DNA of 64,000 nt from an uncultured candidate division Zixibacteria bacterium (GCA_903908285.1 CAIVRH010000007.1:1-64000), one strand, 5' to 3'; counted from the stretch's first letter, positions 32,126-42,372 are shown. Translations and numbers: made by a program. The notes: generated by a model from the sequence alone, not told the origin.

Positions 32126-33517
32126 TCATATTTGTACTTCATCCCCCAAGGCGGGGATGATAACATTTTGTATTCCCAATCCTTTTATCCCTTCAGCCAA
32201 TGCCCGGGATTGCTCTTCTTCCCCGTGTACTATAAAAACACCCTGCAGGGTATCCTTGGTATTTTCCACATATTCCAAAAGCTCTTTTCTGTCCGCATGG
32301 GCAGAGAAGGCGTCGAAAACTTCGACGCGAGCTTTAAGAGGATATTCCTCGCCGAATATCCTTACCTTCTTTTGCCGCTCGACTATCCTTCGTCCCAGGG
32401 TATCTTGCGCCATGAATCCGACTACCATTATGGTGTTATTGGGGTCCCCGATATTGTTTTTCAAATGGTGAAGAATTCTTCCGGACTCGCACATGCCCGA
32501 AGCTGAGATGATAATACACGGCCGATCGACTTGGCTCAGTTTTTTCGACTCATCCACATCTTTTATATAGGTGATATCTTTCCAGCCAAACGGATTTTCG
32601 TTTTGAGCTATCATCCGGCTGATCTCCTGGTCGAAACATTCCGGATGGAGTTTAAATATTTCAGTCACGTCCGTGGAAAGAGGGCTGTCCACAAATATCG
32701 GTATATGCGGAATAATTCCCTGGTCTTGCAGCCGGTGCAGGTTATACACCACTTCCTGAGTGCGTCCCAAAGAGAAAGCGGGGATGATGATCTTGCCTTT
32801 TCGGGTAATGGTTTCGTTCACTACCCGAGCCAATTTGCTTTCCGTAGTTCGAGGATCCTCATGCAAACGGTTACCATAGGTGCTTTCGATGATCAGATAA
32901 TGGATGCCTTTGACCAATTCCGGGTCTTTCAATATGGGAAGGTTTTTTCTTCCCAAATCCACTATGTAACCCAACCTCAGATTCCTTCCGTTTTCCTTTA
33001 TATCAAAAACAGGAAGCGCAGAACCGAGGATGTGCCCGGCATCATAAAAGGTGAGCTTGATGTCGGCGGCGACATAAAATCCCTTCAGGTACCCGATCCC
33101 GCGGAACAAAGAAAGCGTTTCGTCCACATCTTCAGCGCTGTAAAGCGGCTCAATTGGCGGGAGCCCTCTTTGTTCTTCCTTTCTATTCAAATATTCCGCA
33201 TCCTTTTTTTGTATGTGGGCGGTGTCCTTGAGCATGACCAAGCATAGGTCCCGGGTGGCGAAGGTGGAGTAAATGCTGTTTTCATAACCCTGCTTTACCA
33301 AATTGGGGAGATTACCGGAATGATCGATATGGGCGTGGGACAGTACTACCCGTTCGATAATTTTCGGATCGAACGGGAAAGTCTTATTCCTTTGGTTGGA
33401 TTCTTCCCTCTTCCCCTGGAAAAGCCCGCAGTCTATCAAAATCCTATGCCCGTTAGATTCGATTAAGTGCATGGAGCCGGTTACCGATCTGGCGGCGCCC
33501 AAAAACTTTATTTTCAA
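32126..33517 (-). CDS. MBL-fold beta-CASP ribonuclease/hydrolase
   Basis: 463 residues from the TTG at 33517, chosen because AAGGAGGAATT lies directly before it and the family start MKIKFLGAARSVTGS follows. The metal site SHAHIDHSG is present, plus the beta-CASP motifs (ESTYGNR, SASGMCESGRILHHL, FSAHADRKEL). This matches the CPSF73-like family of metallo-RNases found widely in bacteria. A degraded copy of its 5' end survives at 35926-36030. Confidence 0.9.
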   Translation of the reverse strand: MKIKFLGAARSVTGSMHLIESNGHRILIDCGLFQGKREESNQRNKTFPFDPKIIERVVLSHAHIDHSGNLPNLVKQGYENSIYSTFATRDLCLVMLKDTAHIQKKDAEYLNRKEEQRGLPPIEPLYSAEDVDETLSLFRGIGYLKGFYVAADIKLTFYDAGHILGSALPVFDIKENGRNLRLGYIVDLGRKNLPILKDPELVKGIHYLIIESTYGNRLHEDPRTTESKLARVVNETITRKGKIIIPAFSLGRTQEVVYNLHRLQDQGIIPHIPIFVDSPLSTDVTEIFKLHPECFDQEISRMIAQNENPFGWKDITYIKDVDESKKLSQVDRPCIIISASGMCESGRILHHLKNNIGDPNNTIMVVGFMAQDTLGRRIVERQKKVRIFGEEYPLKARVEVFDAFSAHADRKELLEYVENTKDTLQGVFIVHGEEEQSRALAEGIKGLGIQNVIIPALGDEVQI

Positions 33518-33626
33518 AATTCCTCCTTTTTGACACTTCCACAAACCCATGTACCTTATGGGCCAGGGGTCCAGGGACCGGAGTCCGGTAATTTTAAGAA
33601 ATTTCGTTGTTTCTCTGGGAAGGAGA

Positions 33627-35822
33627 TCATTCCTTCCTCAGTTTTTCGATCAATTGTCTTACTTCATTAGCTTTGGGGTCGTTAGGCTGTATCTCCAAGT
33701 ACCTTTGGTAGGCATTAGCGGCCTCTGGCTTTCTTCCCATTTTTTCATAGACTAATCCCAGTAGATTATATCCCATAGCAAAATCGGGCTTTATCTGCAA
33801 AAGCAAATTGGTTTCTCTCAACGATTCTTCCATCTTTCCCTGCAGGTAATAGACATATGCCAGTCCATAATACGATTGAGCGAAATCCTTGTCTTTGGCT
33901 ATAGCCTTTTGATGATATGAAATTGCTTTTGCTAAATCGCCGGATTGAGTAGATAAAATTCCCAGATTGTTCCACACGTTTGGATTTTTCACTCCTATCC
34001 GCACCGATTTGGAGTAGAATTTCTCCGCCTTTTCGAAATCCCCCCTTTGCATCCAGATGTCTCCTAAATCTGCATAAGCACTGCTGTAGTCCGGTTTAAC
34101 CTCGAGGGTCTTGTTCAACTCCATCTCCGATTTTTGCAGATTACCGGTTCTATAATAATATAGGGCCAGCCCGGCGTGCGCTTCGGCAAAATCGGGGGAA
34201 AGCTGGAGGGCTTGGCTGAATCTCTTTTGAGCCTGGTTCAAATCGCCCTTTTGCATAAGGTTAAATCCCTGATTGGTCAACTCGATTTCCGGGAACTTTT
34301 CCATTATCTTACGGTTCTCCCGGTCCCTCTCTTCAGGTTTTCCCAAACGATCAAAGTAGCCGGCCAGAATAAAATGTCCGTTGCGGCTCTTTTTGGGATC
34401 TGAGTCCAATAGATTTCTAAAACGGGCTACGGATTTGTCCGGGCTGGCATTGATGAGTATCCAGGGAAGAGTGCAAAGGAAGGCGACCAGGACCAAGTTA
34501 AGCTTAAGATAACCGGTCCGGGGATTTGAAGGGATATGACTAAAAAGATACAAAGCCAGAACCGTATATCCCAATCCCATGCTGGCAAAAAGGTCCCAAT
34601 CCCGAGGAGCCCCCAAACCGGGATTGATAACAAAATTGAAAAGGAGCTGGCACAAAGCAACCATTAACAGGAACCGGAATATTTGCTTTTTTGCATCCGG
34701 AGTTTTGGGTTTGAAAATTAAAAAGATCAGGCACAAGGCAAATCCAACCGGTGAGATCAAAAACTGTTGATTGAGAAAATCAATAATATGATCAGAGGAA
34801 AACAGGGTATAATTGGGTCCGGTATATATTCCATGCAAAACCGGCATCAGGTAACTGAAGACAAACCAGTTGTATTTTCGCACATAGAAAACCACACAGA
34901 GGAGCAAGATCAGCACCGACAAAAGCACAATCCCCGCCTTTTTTGCTTTGAAAAGACGAAAGCTCCCTTCCTCTTTCGGCTGGAACAGGGAAAGATACAA
35001 AAGAGAAGGCAGAAGATTCAAGGAGGAAAAATGCAGGGGTAAAAGGATCAAGAAAATCAGAACCGGAACAAAAATCTTAGTCTGGCCGCGCAGAAATTTA
35101 AGTGAATAAAACAGATATATCAGAATACCACTGCAAAGAAGGGGGTAGTGTTCCGCATAGCCGAAGAAAAGCTCGGCGCTTCCCAACAGAATCAGAATGA
35201 GGAAAATAAACAAGCGAGTAGAGGGGCTTTTCCCCAGAAAGTTTGCCAATCTAATTGCGAAAACCACAAAGATTATTCCGGCTATATAGCTGATCAACGC
35301 ATAGACGGCTGCTCCATCCCAGTTAAAGACAGGATTAAGCAGATGATAAGAGTTAAGATAAATCCAGATGGCCAAAGGCTGGCTCCAGTTGGGGGTAAGT
35401 GAGCCTGCCTGAAGGCTGTCCAGTATTTGAAATCCGTCACCTAAAAGGTGAGTTTTGGTTCTAAATAGATAAAATATCAAAAGAGAAAGCATAGATATAA
35501 ATAGGTAGCCTAAAAATCTATGATTTTCGGTAAGATAGTTAAAAATCCTCACTAGGGGTGGTTTGATGAGAACAGTGAGTTCGCGTTGTACTTTAGGAAA
35601 TAAGAGGATTAATGCAGAAGCGATAACTATGGTTCTTAACCCCAGCGGGAAGTAACCCCACTGATTGATCCCCCAAAGTCTTTTTTCCGGAAAGAAGGAA
35701 GCGAACCATAGGGAAAACAACATCAGCGGGCAGAAAACATTGGCTAGGCTATCCCAAGACAAGAATTTACTTGGGGATTCAGCTACCGGGTATGCAGTTT
35801 TGGTTTTTTTCTTAGATTTCAT
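33627..35822 (-). CDS. Polytopic membrane protein with C-terminal TPR repeats, copy 1
   Basis: A 731-residue protein. About 12 hydrophobic segments fill residues 25-460, in a pattern like GT-C glycosyltransferases (early LGDGFQILD loop, FGYAEHYPL). Residues about 530-731 are five to six TPR units (for example AEAHAGLALYYYRTGNLQKSEMELNKTL). The same architecture recurs in the next gene upstream. A role in sugar or lipid-linked transfer is possible but not shown. Confidence 0.75.
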   Translation of the reverse strand: MKSKKKTKTAYPVAESPSKFLSWDSLANVFCPLMLFSLWFASFFPEKRLWGINQWGYFPLGLRTIVIASALILLFPKVQRELTVLIKPPLVRIFNYLTENHRFLGYLFISMLSLLIFYLFRTKTHLLGDGFQILDSLQAGSLTPNWSQPLAIWIYLNSYHLLNPVFNWDGAAVYALISYIAGIIFVVFAIRLANFLGKSPSTRLFIFLILILLGSAELFFGYAEHYPLLCSGILIYLFYSLKFLRGQTKIFVPVLIFLILLPLHFSSLNLLPSLLYLSLFQPKEEGSFRLFKAKKAGIVLLSVLILLLCVVFYVRKYNWFVFSYLMPVLHGIYTGPNYTLFSSDHIIDFLNQQFLISPVGFALCLIFLIFKPKTPDAKKQIFRFLLMVALCQLLFNFVINPGLGAPRDWDLFASMGLGYTVLALYLFSHIPSNPRTGYLKLNLVLVAFLCTLPWILINASPDKSVARFRNLLDSDPKKSRNGHFILAGYFDRLGKPEERDRENRKIMEKFPEIELTNQGFNLMQKGDLNQAQKRFSQALQLSPDFAEAHAGLALYYYRTGNLQKSEMELNKTLEVKPDYSSAYADLGDIWMQRGDFEKAEKFYSKSVRIGVKNPNVWNNLGILSTQSGDLAKAISYHQKAIAKDKDFAQSYYGLAYVYYLQGKMEESLRETNLLLQIKPDFAMGYNLLGLVYEKMGRKPEAANAYQRYLEIQPNDPKANEVRQLIEKLRKE

Positions 35823-35925
35823 GCTTTAGATTCAGACTCATCCGTTAAATAAGTTTTCACGCAACCACTCGAGTGAAGTAATATAAAAGGAATATCCCGA
35901 TCTGTAAAGTTGCTTCTGGAAAAAC

Positions 35926-36030
35926 CCGCATTCTATTAACTCTTATATTCCCATAGAATTCGACTAAGTGAACAGAATCAACCGCCGATCTTGCAGCATC
36001 TATAGATTAAATTTTCCATATAGATGTGTT
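35926..36030 (-). pseudogene. Decayed remnant of a beta-CASP nuclease 5' end
   Basis: The sequence aligns base by base with 33414-33520, the first codons of the nuclease gene: CTGGAAAA, CCCGCA and TCTAT, then AATTCGACTAAGTG against GATTCGATTAAGTG. Stops and substitutions destroy the frame. Its distance to the end of the second TPR gene is like that of the intact gene to the first TPR gene. It shows that a unit of nuclease 5' end plus TPR gene was duplicated. Confidence 0.65.
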
Positions 36031-36084
36031 CCTTGGTCTTGGATCTTTGTGGGTAAAAGTTTAATCGGTATAAAAAAACTCGGT

Positions 36085-38280
36085 TTATTCCTCCTCAAGT
36101 TTTTTAATCGATTGTTTTACTTCAAAAGTTTTAGGATTGCCGGGCTCCATCTTTAGGTACGTTTGGTATGCATTAACCGCTTCTTTCTTCCGCCCCAGGC
36201 ATTCATATATCGATCCAAGCTGGTAATATGCCATAGCGAAATTTGGATCTGTTTGTAAGAGCAGATCAATTTCGGCCAGAGCCTCCCGAAACTTCCCCTG
36301 CTGTGAATAAATATATGCCAATCCGGAGTGGGGTTCTGAGGAATTCCTCTGCATGCTAATAGCCTTTTGGTAAAACGAAGCAGCTTTGTCCAATTGGTTG
36401 AGCTGGACATACAATATGCCTAAATTGTTATATATACGAGGGTCATCCACCCTGTGTTTTAAGGCGAGGTTATACATCCCTTCCGCATTTTTGAAATCCA
36501 GTTTCTTCATATAAACGTCGCCTAAATCGGAATATGCCGTCTGAAAATCGGGTTTAAGCTCCAAGGCTTTTTTATATTCGGTCTCGGATTTTTCAAAATT
36601 GCCCTTTAAGCTGTAGTACCAACCCAAACCAGCGTGAGCTTCGGCACAATCCGGAGAGATTTGAAGGGATTGAGTGAATTTCTGATAAGCCTGAGTTAAA
36701 TCCCCCAGTTCTAAAAACGTTTTACCCAGATCGCACAATTTCAGTTCCGGGAACTTCTCCGCTATCTTCCGGTTCTCATTGTCCCTCTCTTCGGATTTAC
36801 CCAATCGGTTAAAATAATCCGCCAGGATGAAGTGCCCGTTGCGGCTCCTCTTGGGATCTAAGTCCAGCAGATTTCTAAAACGGGCTATGGATTTATCCGG
36901 GGTGGCATTTATGAGTATCCAGGGAAGGGTGAAAAGAAGAGCGGCGATGGTTAAGTTGAATTGCAGACGGCTCAACCTAGCTGCCGGCTCTACCCGGCTG
37001 AAGATATATAGTGCCAGAACAGTATATCCTATTCCCACGCCGGCAAAAAGATCCCAGTCCCGGGGAGCCCCCAGTCCGGGGTTGATGATGAAATTAAAAA
37101 GAAGTTGAGCCAAAGCAACAGACAGCAAAAACCGAAAAGTACGGCTCTGCACATCAAGTGACCCAGGTTTAAGAATCAGAAAGATAAGAAACAAAGTAAA
37201 ACCTATGGGTGAAATCAGAAACTGCTGATTAAAAAAATCGATTATGTGATCGGGGGAAAACAGGGTATAATGGGGTCCGGTGTATTTCCCGTGCAAAATC
37301 GGCATCAAAAGATTGAGGACGTACCGGTCTTGACTTCGTATATATATCACTACCCCAACGCACCAGATCATCACGAACCAGAGTAAAATCCAAGTTTTTT
37401 TGCTTTTGAAAACCGGGACAGATGTTTTTATGTCCCGGTTATACAGAAAAAGATACAAAAGAGAGGGAAAAAGGTACAGGGAGGAGAAATGAATCGGCAG
37501 AAGGATCAGGAAGATCATCGCCGGCACAAAAACCTTAGTTTCGCCAAACAGATATTTCAGAGAATAATAAAGATATATCATTATACCACTGCTGAGAAGA
37601 GGATAATGTTCGGCATAACCGAAGAAGAGCTGGCTGGTCCCCATCAGTATCAGGATAAGAAAAATAAACCAACGGGTGGAAGGATTTCTTCCGAGAAGGA
37701 TGGCCAATCGGGCTGCGAAGATGACAAAGATTATTCCGGCTGCAAAACTTGTCAGGGCATAGACCGATGCACCGTCTAAGTTTAATACCGGAAAAAGCAA
37801 GCGATACAGTCTAAGAGAAATCCAGATTGACAGAGGTTGGCTCCAGTTGGGGGTCAGAGTACCTGTCCGGATACTGTCCAGGATCTGATATCCATCCCCC
37901 AAAAAGTGAGTATTAGTTCGGAAAAAATAAAAGATCAAAAGAGAAATTATGGCTATTGACAGATAACCCAAAACCTTTCGGCTTTCCGTAAAAATGTCAA
38001 AAAACCGAATCAGCGGAGGTTTAAGGAAAGTTGCAAGTTTTTGCTGTACCCGGGGGATAAAGATCACCAAGGCAGAAGCTATCACTGCGGTTCTTAACCA
38101 GAAAGGGTAATAAGCCCAATGGTTGATCCCCCAAAACCTGCTTTTAGGAAAGAATGAAGCCAACCATAAGAAGAACGGCAAAATCAAACTGATAGCAGCC
38201 GCTATCTTATCCCAGGTCACATGATCTGCATGTGGTTCAGACATTTGGTGGGCTGTTTTGAATCTTCTTTTGGAATACAT
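36085..38280 (-). CDS. Polytopic membrane protein with C-terminal TPR repeats, copy 2
   Basis: A 731-residue paralogue of the 33627-35822 gene, the same length and similar throughout. Shared landmarks are FLGDGYQILDSIRTGTLTPNWSQPL, LFFGYAEHYPLL, INPGLGAPRDWDLF and DKSIARFRNLLDLDP, then TPRs. Differences are spread evenly, so both copies appear to be maintained. Confidence 0.75.
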   Translation of the reverse strand: MYSKRRFKTAHQMSEPHADHVTWDKIAAAISLILPFFLWLASFFPKSRFWGINHWAYYPFWLRTAVIASALVIFIPRVQQKLATFLKPPLIRFFDIFTESRKVLGYLSIAIISLLIFYFFRTNTHFLGDGYQILDSIRTGTLTPNWSQPLSIWISLRLYRLLFPVLNLDGASVYALTSFAAGIIFVIFAARLAILLGRNPSTRWFIFLILILMGTSQLFFGYAEHYPLLSSGIMIYLYYSLKYLFGETKVFVPAMIFLILLPIHFSSLYLFPSLLYLFLYNRDIKTSVPVFKSKKTWILLWFVMIWCVGVVIYIRSQDRYVLNLLMPILHGKYTGPHYTLFSPDHIIDFFNQQFLISPIGFTLFLIFLILKPGSLDVQSRTFRFLLSVALAQLLFNFIINPGLGAPRDWDLFAGVGIGYTVLALYIFSRVEPAARLSRLQFNLTIAALLFTLPWILINATPDKSIARFRNLLDLDPKRSRNGHFILADYFNRLGKSEERDNENRKIAEKFPELKLCDLGKTFLELGDLTQAYQKFTQSLQISPDCAEAHAGLGWYYSLKGNFEKSETEYKKALELKPDFQTAYSDLGDVYMKKLDFKNAEGMYNLALKHRVDDPRIYNNLGILYVQLNQLDKAASFYQKAISMQRNSSEPHSGLAYIYSQQGKFREALAEIDLLLQTDPNFAMAYYQLGSIYECLGRKKEAVNAYQTYLKMEPGNPKTFEVKQSIKKLEEE

Positions 38281-38409
38281 GCTTGAGGTCTGTATCTGCC
38301 AGCTAACTCAGCTTACCGTTTGTACCATGGCAGGTGAAGTATAGCTGAAACTAGGCATTCTGCAAAGCATCTTTTTTCTGGGGGTAATCTGGAGCCGAAA
38401 AAAACATCT

Positions 38410-38790
38410 TCACATGCTGTATCCTATGCCGGGAACACTGGAATGAATGAACATAAAGAAGATGTAACCCAATGCGCCAAATGCTAAACCGATTATGGCT
38501 AAGATCTTAACCAGCCCGGCATCGGATTTTCCCTGAGCCTTTTCCAGCGAGACCCCGGCCAAGCCAATAGTAGCCAGAAATAAAATTATACTGCTTATAT
38601 AAAGGGATGGAAAGAAGGTAAAGGCACACGCCAAAATTCCCAAAAATATACTGAACATAGAGAGGAAAAGATAAAGTCTCCGGTGGGACAAGAATGGGCG
38701 AGGAAGAGTCAAGATAAAGGAATATCCGCATATTTGACAGAAGGTGGTTTGTTCATCGGCGATGGTGTCACAAAACGGACAAACCTGCAT
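38410..38790 (-). CDS. Zinc-ribbon membrane protein
   Basis: A 126-residue protein. An N-terminal zinc ribbon (CPFC-x11-CQIC, residues 4-21) is followed by three hydrophobic segments: FLSMFSIFLGILACAFTFF, the next after YISSI, and LAIIGLAFGALGYIFFMFI. The arrangement is common in small bacterial membrane proteins of unknown role. It is separate from the TPR genes by about 130 bp on the same strand. Confidence 0.7.
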   Translation of the reverse strand: MQVCPFCDTIADEQTTFCQICGYSFILTLPRPFLSHRRLYLFLSMFSIFLGILACAFTFFPSLYISSIILFLATIGLAGVSLEKAQGKSDAGLVKILAIIGLAFGALGYIFFMFIHSSVPGIGYSM

Positions 38791-38929
38791 AGCTGATATC
38801 CCCAGTTTTACTATTTTTCCAAGTCAACGCTAGTTAATCCATGGTTTATTTGTTTGCTTTTCCCGGCTTGGCTTATATATTATAAAGATTCGAGCTGGTA
38901 TGTCAACATATTTTTAATTCTTTAATATC

Positions 38930-39853
38930 ATGGCGGAGACAGTCAAGATGATGAAAACCTTGGACGACATTCTGACTCTGGCAAAGAAGATAGGCCCCAA
39001 GAAAGTAGCCGTAGCTCAAGCAGAGGATGAGGAAGTTTTGTTGGCTTTAGAACAAGCGCGCCAAGAAGGGATTGTGCAGGTGATTCTGGTGGGAAGGCGG
39101 GATAGAATCGAACCGATCGCCAAAAGAAAAGGGATAGAGATCGATCAGTTTGAGATCCTCCAGGATGTCGATGGATTCTCCGCTTCTGTGAAGTGCTGCG
39201 AGCTGGTAAATAGGGGAGAAGCTGATTTCATGATGAAGGGTTTGGTGGGGACTGCGCCTTTTTTGAAGGCGATTTTGGATAAGGAGAGAGGTTTAGGAAC
39301 AGGTAAACTCTTAAGTCATGTGGCTGTTTTCCAGATTCCGACTTATCCTAAGCTGTTGATGATCACCGATGCTGCCATCAACATTACCCCTTCTCTTTTG
39401 GAGAAAGCTCAAATAATCCGGAATGCGGTGGATGTTGCACACTCGATAGGTATGGCTTTGCCTAACGTGGCGTGCATTGCAGCCGTGGAAAAGGTATATC
39501 CCGACAAGATGCCCGCCACTTTGGACTGCGCCTGCCTTTCCATGATGGCAAAACGGGGCCAGATAACCGGTGCTTTGGTGGATGGTCCTTTTGGCTTGGA
39601 TAATGCCATCTCGGAGGAAGCTGCCCGGATCAAGGGAGTCCAAAGTGAGATGGCCGGAAAGGTGGATGTGCTTTTATGCCCCGGCATCGAAACCGGTAAC
39701 GCCATATATAAAACCCTAACGTCGTTTGCCCAAGCCAGGTGCGCGGCTCTGGTGGTGGGCACCAAGGTCCCGGTGGTCTTGACTTCCCGGTCGGATACGC
39801 ATGAAACCAAATTTATGTCCATCGCCTTGGGCGTGGCCAGTTGCAGGAGATAA
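38930..39853 (+). CDS. ptb: Phosphate butyryl/acetyltransferase family protein, first copy
   Basis: A 307-residue enzyme of the Ptb/Pta family, which exchanges CoA for phosphate on short acyl-CoA. Family landmarks are KKVAVAQAEDEEVLLAL, ADFMMKGLVGTAPFLKAILDKE, LLMITDAAINITP and VPVVLTSRSDTHETK. It lies directly before ilvE and a second copy, which suggests branched-chain acyl-CoA use. No butyrate kinase gene is in the window. Confidence 0.85.
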   Translation: MAETVKMMKTLDDILTLAKKIGPKKVAVAQAEDEEVLLALEQARQEGIVQVILVGRRDRIEPIAKRKGIEIDQFEILQDVDGFSASVKCCELVNRGEADFMMKGLVGTAPFLKAILDKERGLGTGKLLSHVAVFQIPTYPKLLMITDAAINITPSLLEKAQIIRNAVDVAHSIGMALPNVACIAAVEKVYPDKMPATLDCACLSMMAKRGQITGALVDGPFGLDNAISEEAARIKGVQSEMAGKVDVLLCPGIETGNAIYKTLTSFAQARCAALVVGTKVPVVLTSRSDTHETKFMSIALGVASCRR

Positions 39854-39937
39854 CCCGAGATATAATTAAAGCGAGTGCGGAGCTGTTTATATAGAATAGT
39901 GCAAGGAAAAAAACGAGGTCAACTTTGAGGAGGATTT

Positions 39938-40861
39938 ATGCCATTTGAAAAAGTGGATAAGATCTGGATGAACGGTAAGCTGGTAAACTGGGATGACGCT
40001 AAAATTCACGTCCTCTCCCATGTGATTCACTATGGTTCCAGTCTTTTCGAGGGAGCCCGCTGCTACCTTACCAAAAATGGACCGGCCATTTTCCGACTGG
40101 AAGCACATACCGACCGTTTGTTCAACTCGTGCAAGATCTACCGTATGGAAATACCCTACACCAAGGAAGAGATCAACCGGGCAATCATCGATCTGATAAA
40201 AGTAAACAAGCTGGACGCATGTTACATCCGACCGGTGGCGTACCGGGGTTATGAGCAGTTGGGGGTCGATCCTACTGCATGTCCGGTAGACGTGTCTATC
40301 GCAGTGTGGAGATGGGGAAAATATCTGGGGCCAGAGGCTTTGGAGAACGGTGTTCCGGTGTGTGTCTCCTCCTGGAACCGGATGGCACCCAACACCCTTC
40401 CCGCCATGGCCAAAAGCGGCGCTAATTATATGAATGCCCAGCTGATAAAAATGGAAGCGAAAGAACACGGTTATGTGGAAGGGATCGCCCTAGACGTGTT
40501 TGGATTTGTCAGCGAAGGAAGCGGTGAAAACGTGTTCATCGTAAGAGAGGGAGCGTTGATTACCCCGTCTTTTGGCTGTTCCATTTTACCCGGTATCACC
40601 CGAAATACGGTGATTACCTTGGCACATGAGATGGAAATAAAGGTGATCGAACAATCCATCCCCCGAGAGGCATTGTATGTTGCGGATGAGGTCTTCTTCA
40701 CCGGCAGTGCCGCCGAGATCACTCCGATAAAATCCATAGACAAAGTTACCATCGGAAATGGCAAGCGCGGTCCGATAACCAAGTTGCTGCAGGAGAGATT
40801 TTTTCAGATAGTGATGGGAGAAACGGAAGATAAATATGGGTGGTTAAACTACGTGAAGTAA
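39938..40861 (+). CDS. ilvE: Branched-chain amino acid aminotransferase
   Basis: A 307-residue class IV PLP aminotransferase. It shows the group I BCAT start KIWMNGKLVNWDDAKIHVLSHVIHYGSSLFEGARCY, YIRPVAYRGY, SGANYMNAQLIKMEA and GSGENVFIV, then TPSFGCSILPGITRNTVI. It interconverts Val, Leu and Ile with their keto acids. GAGGAGG lies upstream of the ATG. Confidence 0.95.
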   Translation: MPFEKVDKIWMNGKLVNWDDAKIHVLSHVIHYGSSLFEGARCYLTKNGPAIFRLEAHTDRLFNSCKIYRMEIPYTKEEINRAIIDLIKVNKLDACYIRPVAYRGYEQLGVDPTACPVDVSIAVWRWGKYLGPEALENGVPVCVSSWNRMAPNTLPAMAKSGANYMNAQLIKMEAKEHGYVEGIALDVFGFVSEGSGENVFIVREGALITPSFGCSILPGITRNTVITLAHEMEIKVIEQSIPREALYVADEVFFTGSAAEITPIKSIDKVTIGNGKRGPITKLLQERFFQIVMGETEDKYGWLNYVK

Positions 40862-40905
40862 TTACTAAAAGATAAATTCAAATAAGATTCCATTCAGAGG
40901 TAGAG

Positions 40906-41814
40906 ATGCCAGAGAAGCCAATTACTGATTTTGACCAGTTGATTTCGATGGTTAAAAGCGGGAAAAAGAAAAGATTAGCCATCGCTTCGGCTGAAGGAGG
41001 GGAGATAATCGAAGCGGTGAAAGAGGCAATGAAAGAAGGGATCATCTCGGCTGTGCTAATCGGCAATCAAGGAAAGATTGAAGAGCTGTGCCACAAGCAA
41101 GAACTTGAATTTAAAGAAGTCGAGATCATCAATGAACCTGATCCCAAGCTCACCGCCAAAACTGCCGTGCAGATGGTCAAGCAGGGGAGAGCGGATATGC
41201 TGATGAAGGGTAAGGTGGATACCTCCACTTTGCTTAAAGCGGTTTTGGATAAAGAGAGCGGATTGCGAACCGTGGCTTTCTTAAGCCATGTGGCTGCAGT
41301 GGAAGTGAAGGCATATCCCAAACTGATGTTAGTAACCGATGGGGGAATGAACATCAAACCGGATATCAAACAGAAAGCCGACATCATAAAAAATGCGGTG
41401 GAAGTAGCCAAGAAGCTGGGTATTTCTAAACCCAAGGTTTCCTGTCTGGCCGCAATTGAATTGGTCAACCCGGACATGCCGGAAACGATAGATGCAGCCG
41501 GTCTGGTAAAAATGGCGGAAAGAGGGGATATCCAGGATGCAATCATCGATGGACCGGTTGCCTTCGATGTGGCCATCGACGCCGAATCAGCAAGGATGAA
41601 GGGAATTAATACCGTCGTAGCCGGAGATACCGACATTTTCCTTATGCCGGATATGGCCTCGGGAAATATCTTAGTCAAATCCTTAATCTACTTGGCGGAT
41701 GCAAAGGTGGGCGGGGTGGTGGTAGGGGGTGGTGTCCCGATTGTGCTCCTTTCCCGCTCCGACTCGGCAGCAATTAAGCTTTGTTCGATGGCACTGGGAG
41801 CAGCGATCTGTTGA
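40906..41814 (+). CDS. ptb: Phosphate butyryl/acetyltransferase family protein, second copy
   Basis: A 302-residue paralogue of the 38930 gene: KKRLAIASAEGGEIIEAVKEA, ADMLMKGKVDTSTLLKAVLDKE, LMLVTDGGMNIKP and VPIVLLSRSDSAAIK. The short gap to ilvE suggests one operon. Keto acids made by IlvE could be oxidised to branched acyl-CoA, whose energy these enzymes recover as acyl phosphate. Confidence 0.85.
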   Translation: MPEKPITDFDQLISMVKSGKKKRLAIASAEGGEIIEAVKEAMKEGIISAVLIGNQGKIEELCHKQELEFKEVEIINEPDPKLTAKTAVQMVKQGRADMLMKGKVDTSTLLKAVLDKESGLRTVAFLSHVAAVEVKAYPKLMLVTDGGMNIKPDIKQKADIIKNAVEVAKKLGISKPKVSCLAAIELVNPDMPETIDAAGLVKMAERGDIQDAIIDGPVAFDVAIDAESARMKGINTVVAGDTDIFLMPDMASGNILVKSLIYLADAKVGGVVVGGGVPIVLLSRSDSAAIKLCSMALGAAIC

Positions 41815-41928
41815 CGGGGTCCAGCGTATAGGGTCCAGGGTACAGGTTCAAGAGTCAAGGGTCAAGAAAACCCGAATCAAATAATGGCGTATAACGATAA
41901 CCATTATTATGAATTGAGGAGAGTACAA

Positions 41929-42372
41929 GTGAAGATTGCAATTGGAGCGGACCATAGAGGTTTTGAGTTGAAGGAGAAAATAAAGCAACATCTTTTAACT
42001 TTGGGACACCAAGTAAACGACTTGGGAACTTATTCTACCGAATCGGTTGATTATCCGGATTATGGTTTCAAAGTAGCTGAGTCGGTGGCAAGAAATGAAG
42101 TTGATTTTGGAATTGCCATCTGCTGGACCGGAAACGGGATCAATATCGCAGCCAATAAGGTCAAGGGAGTCAGATCCGCCTTATGCTTGAACGAAGAGAT
42201 GGCCAGCTTTGCCCGATCACATAACGATGCCAATGTACTGGCTTTATCATCCAAATATGTTTCTGAAGATTTAGCAAATAAAATTGTAGATGTGTGGTTA
42301 TCCACAAAGTTTGAGGGAGGAAGACACGCAAAAAGATTGGAAAAGATCATAAATTACGAGACAAAGAGATAA
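41929..42372 (+). CDS. rpiB: Ribose-5-phosphate isomerase B
   Basis: About 147 residues from the GTG at 41929, which has GAGGAGA upstream and gives the family start MKIAIGADHRGFELKEKI. Conserved CWTGNGINIAANKVKGVRSALC and HNDANVLALSSKYV complete the RpiB/LacAB signature, including the catalytic Cys region. It interconverts ribose 5-phosphate and ribulose 5-phosphate. It immediately precedes the glyA region. Confidence 0.94.
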   Translation: MKIAIGADHRGFELKEKIKQHLLTLGHQVNDLGTYSTESVDYPDYGFKVAESVARNEVDFGIAICWTGNGINIAANKVKGVRSALCLNEEMASFARSHNDANVLALSSKYVSEDLANKIVDVWLSTKFEGGRHAKRLEKIINYETKR

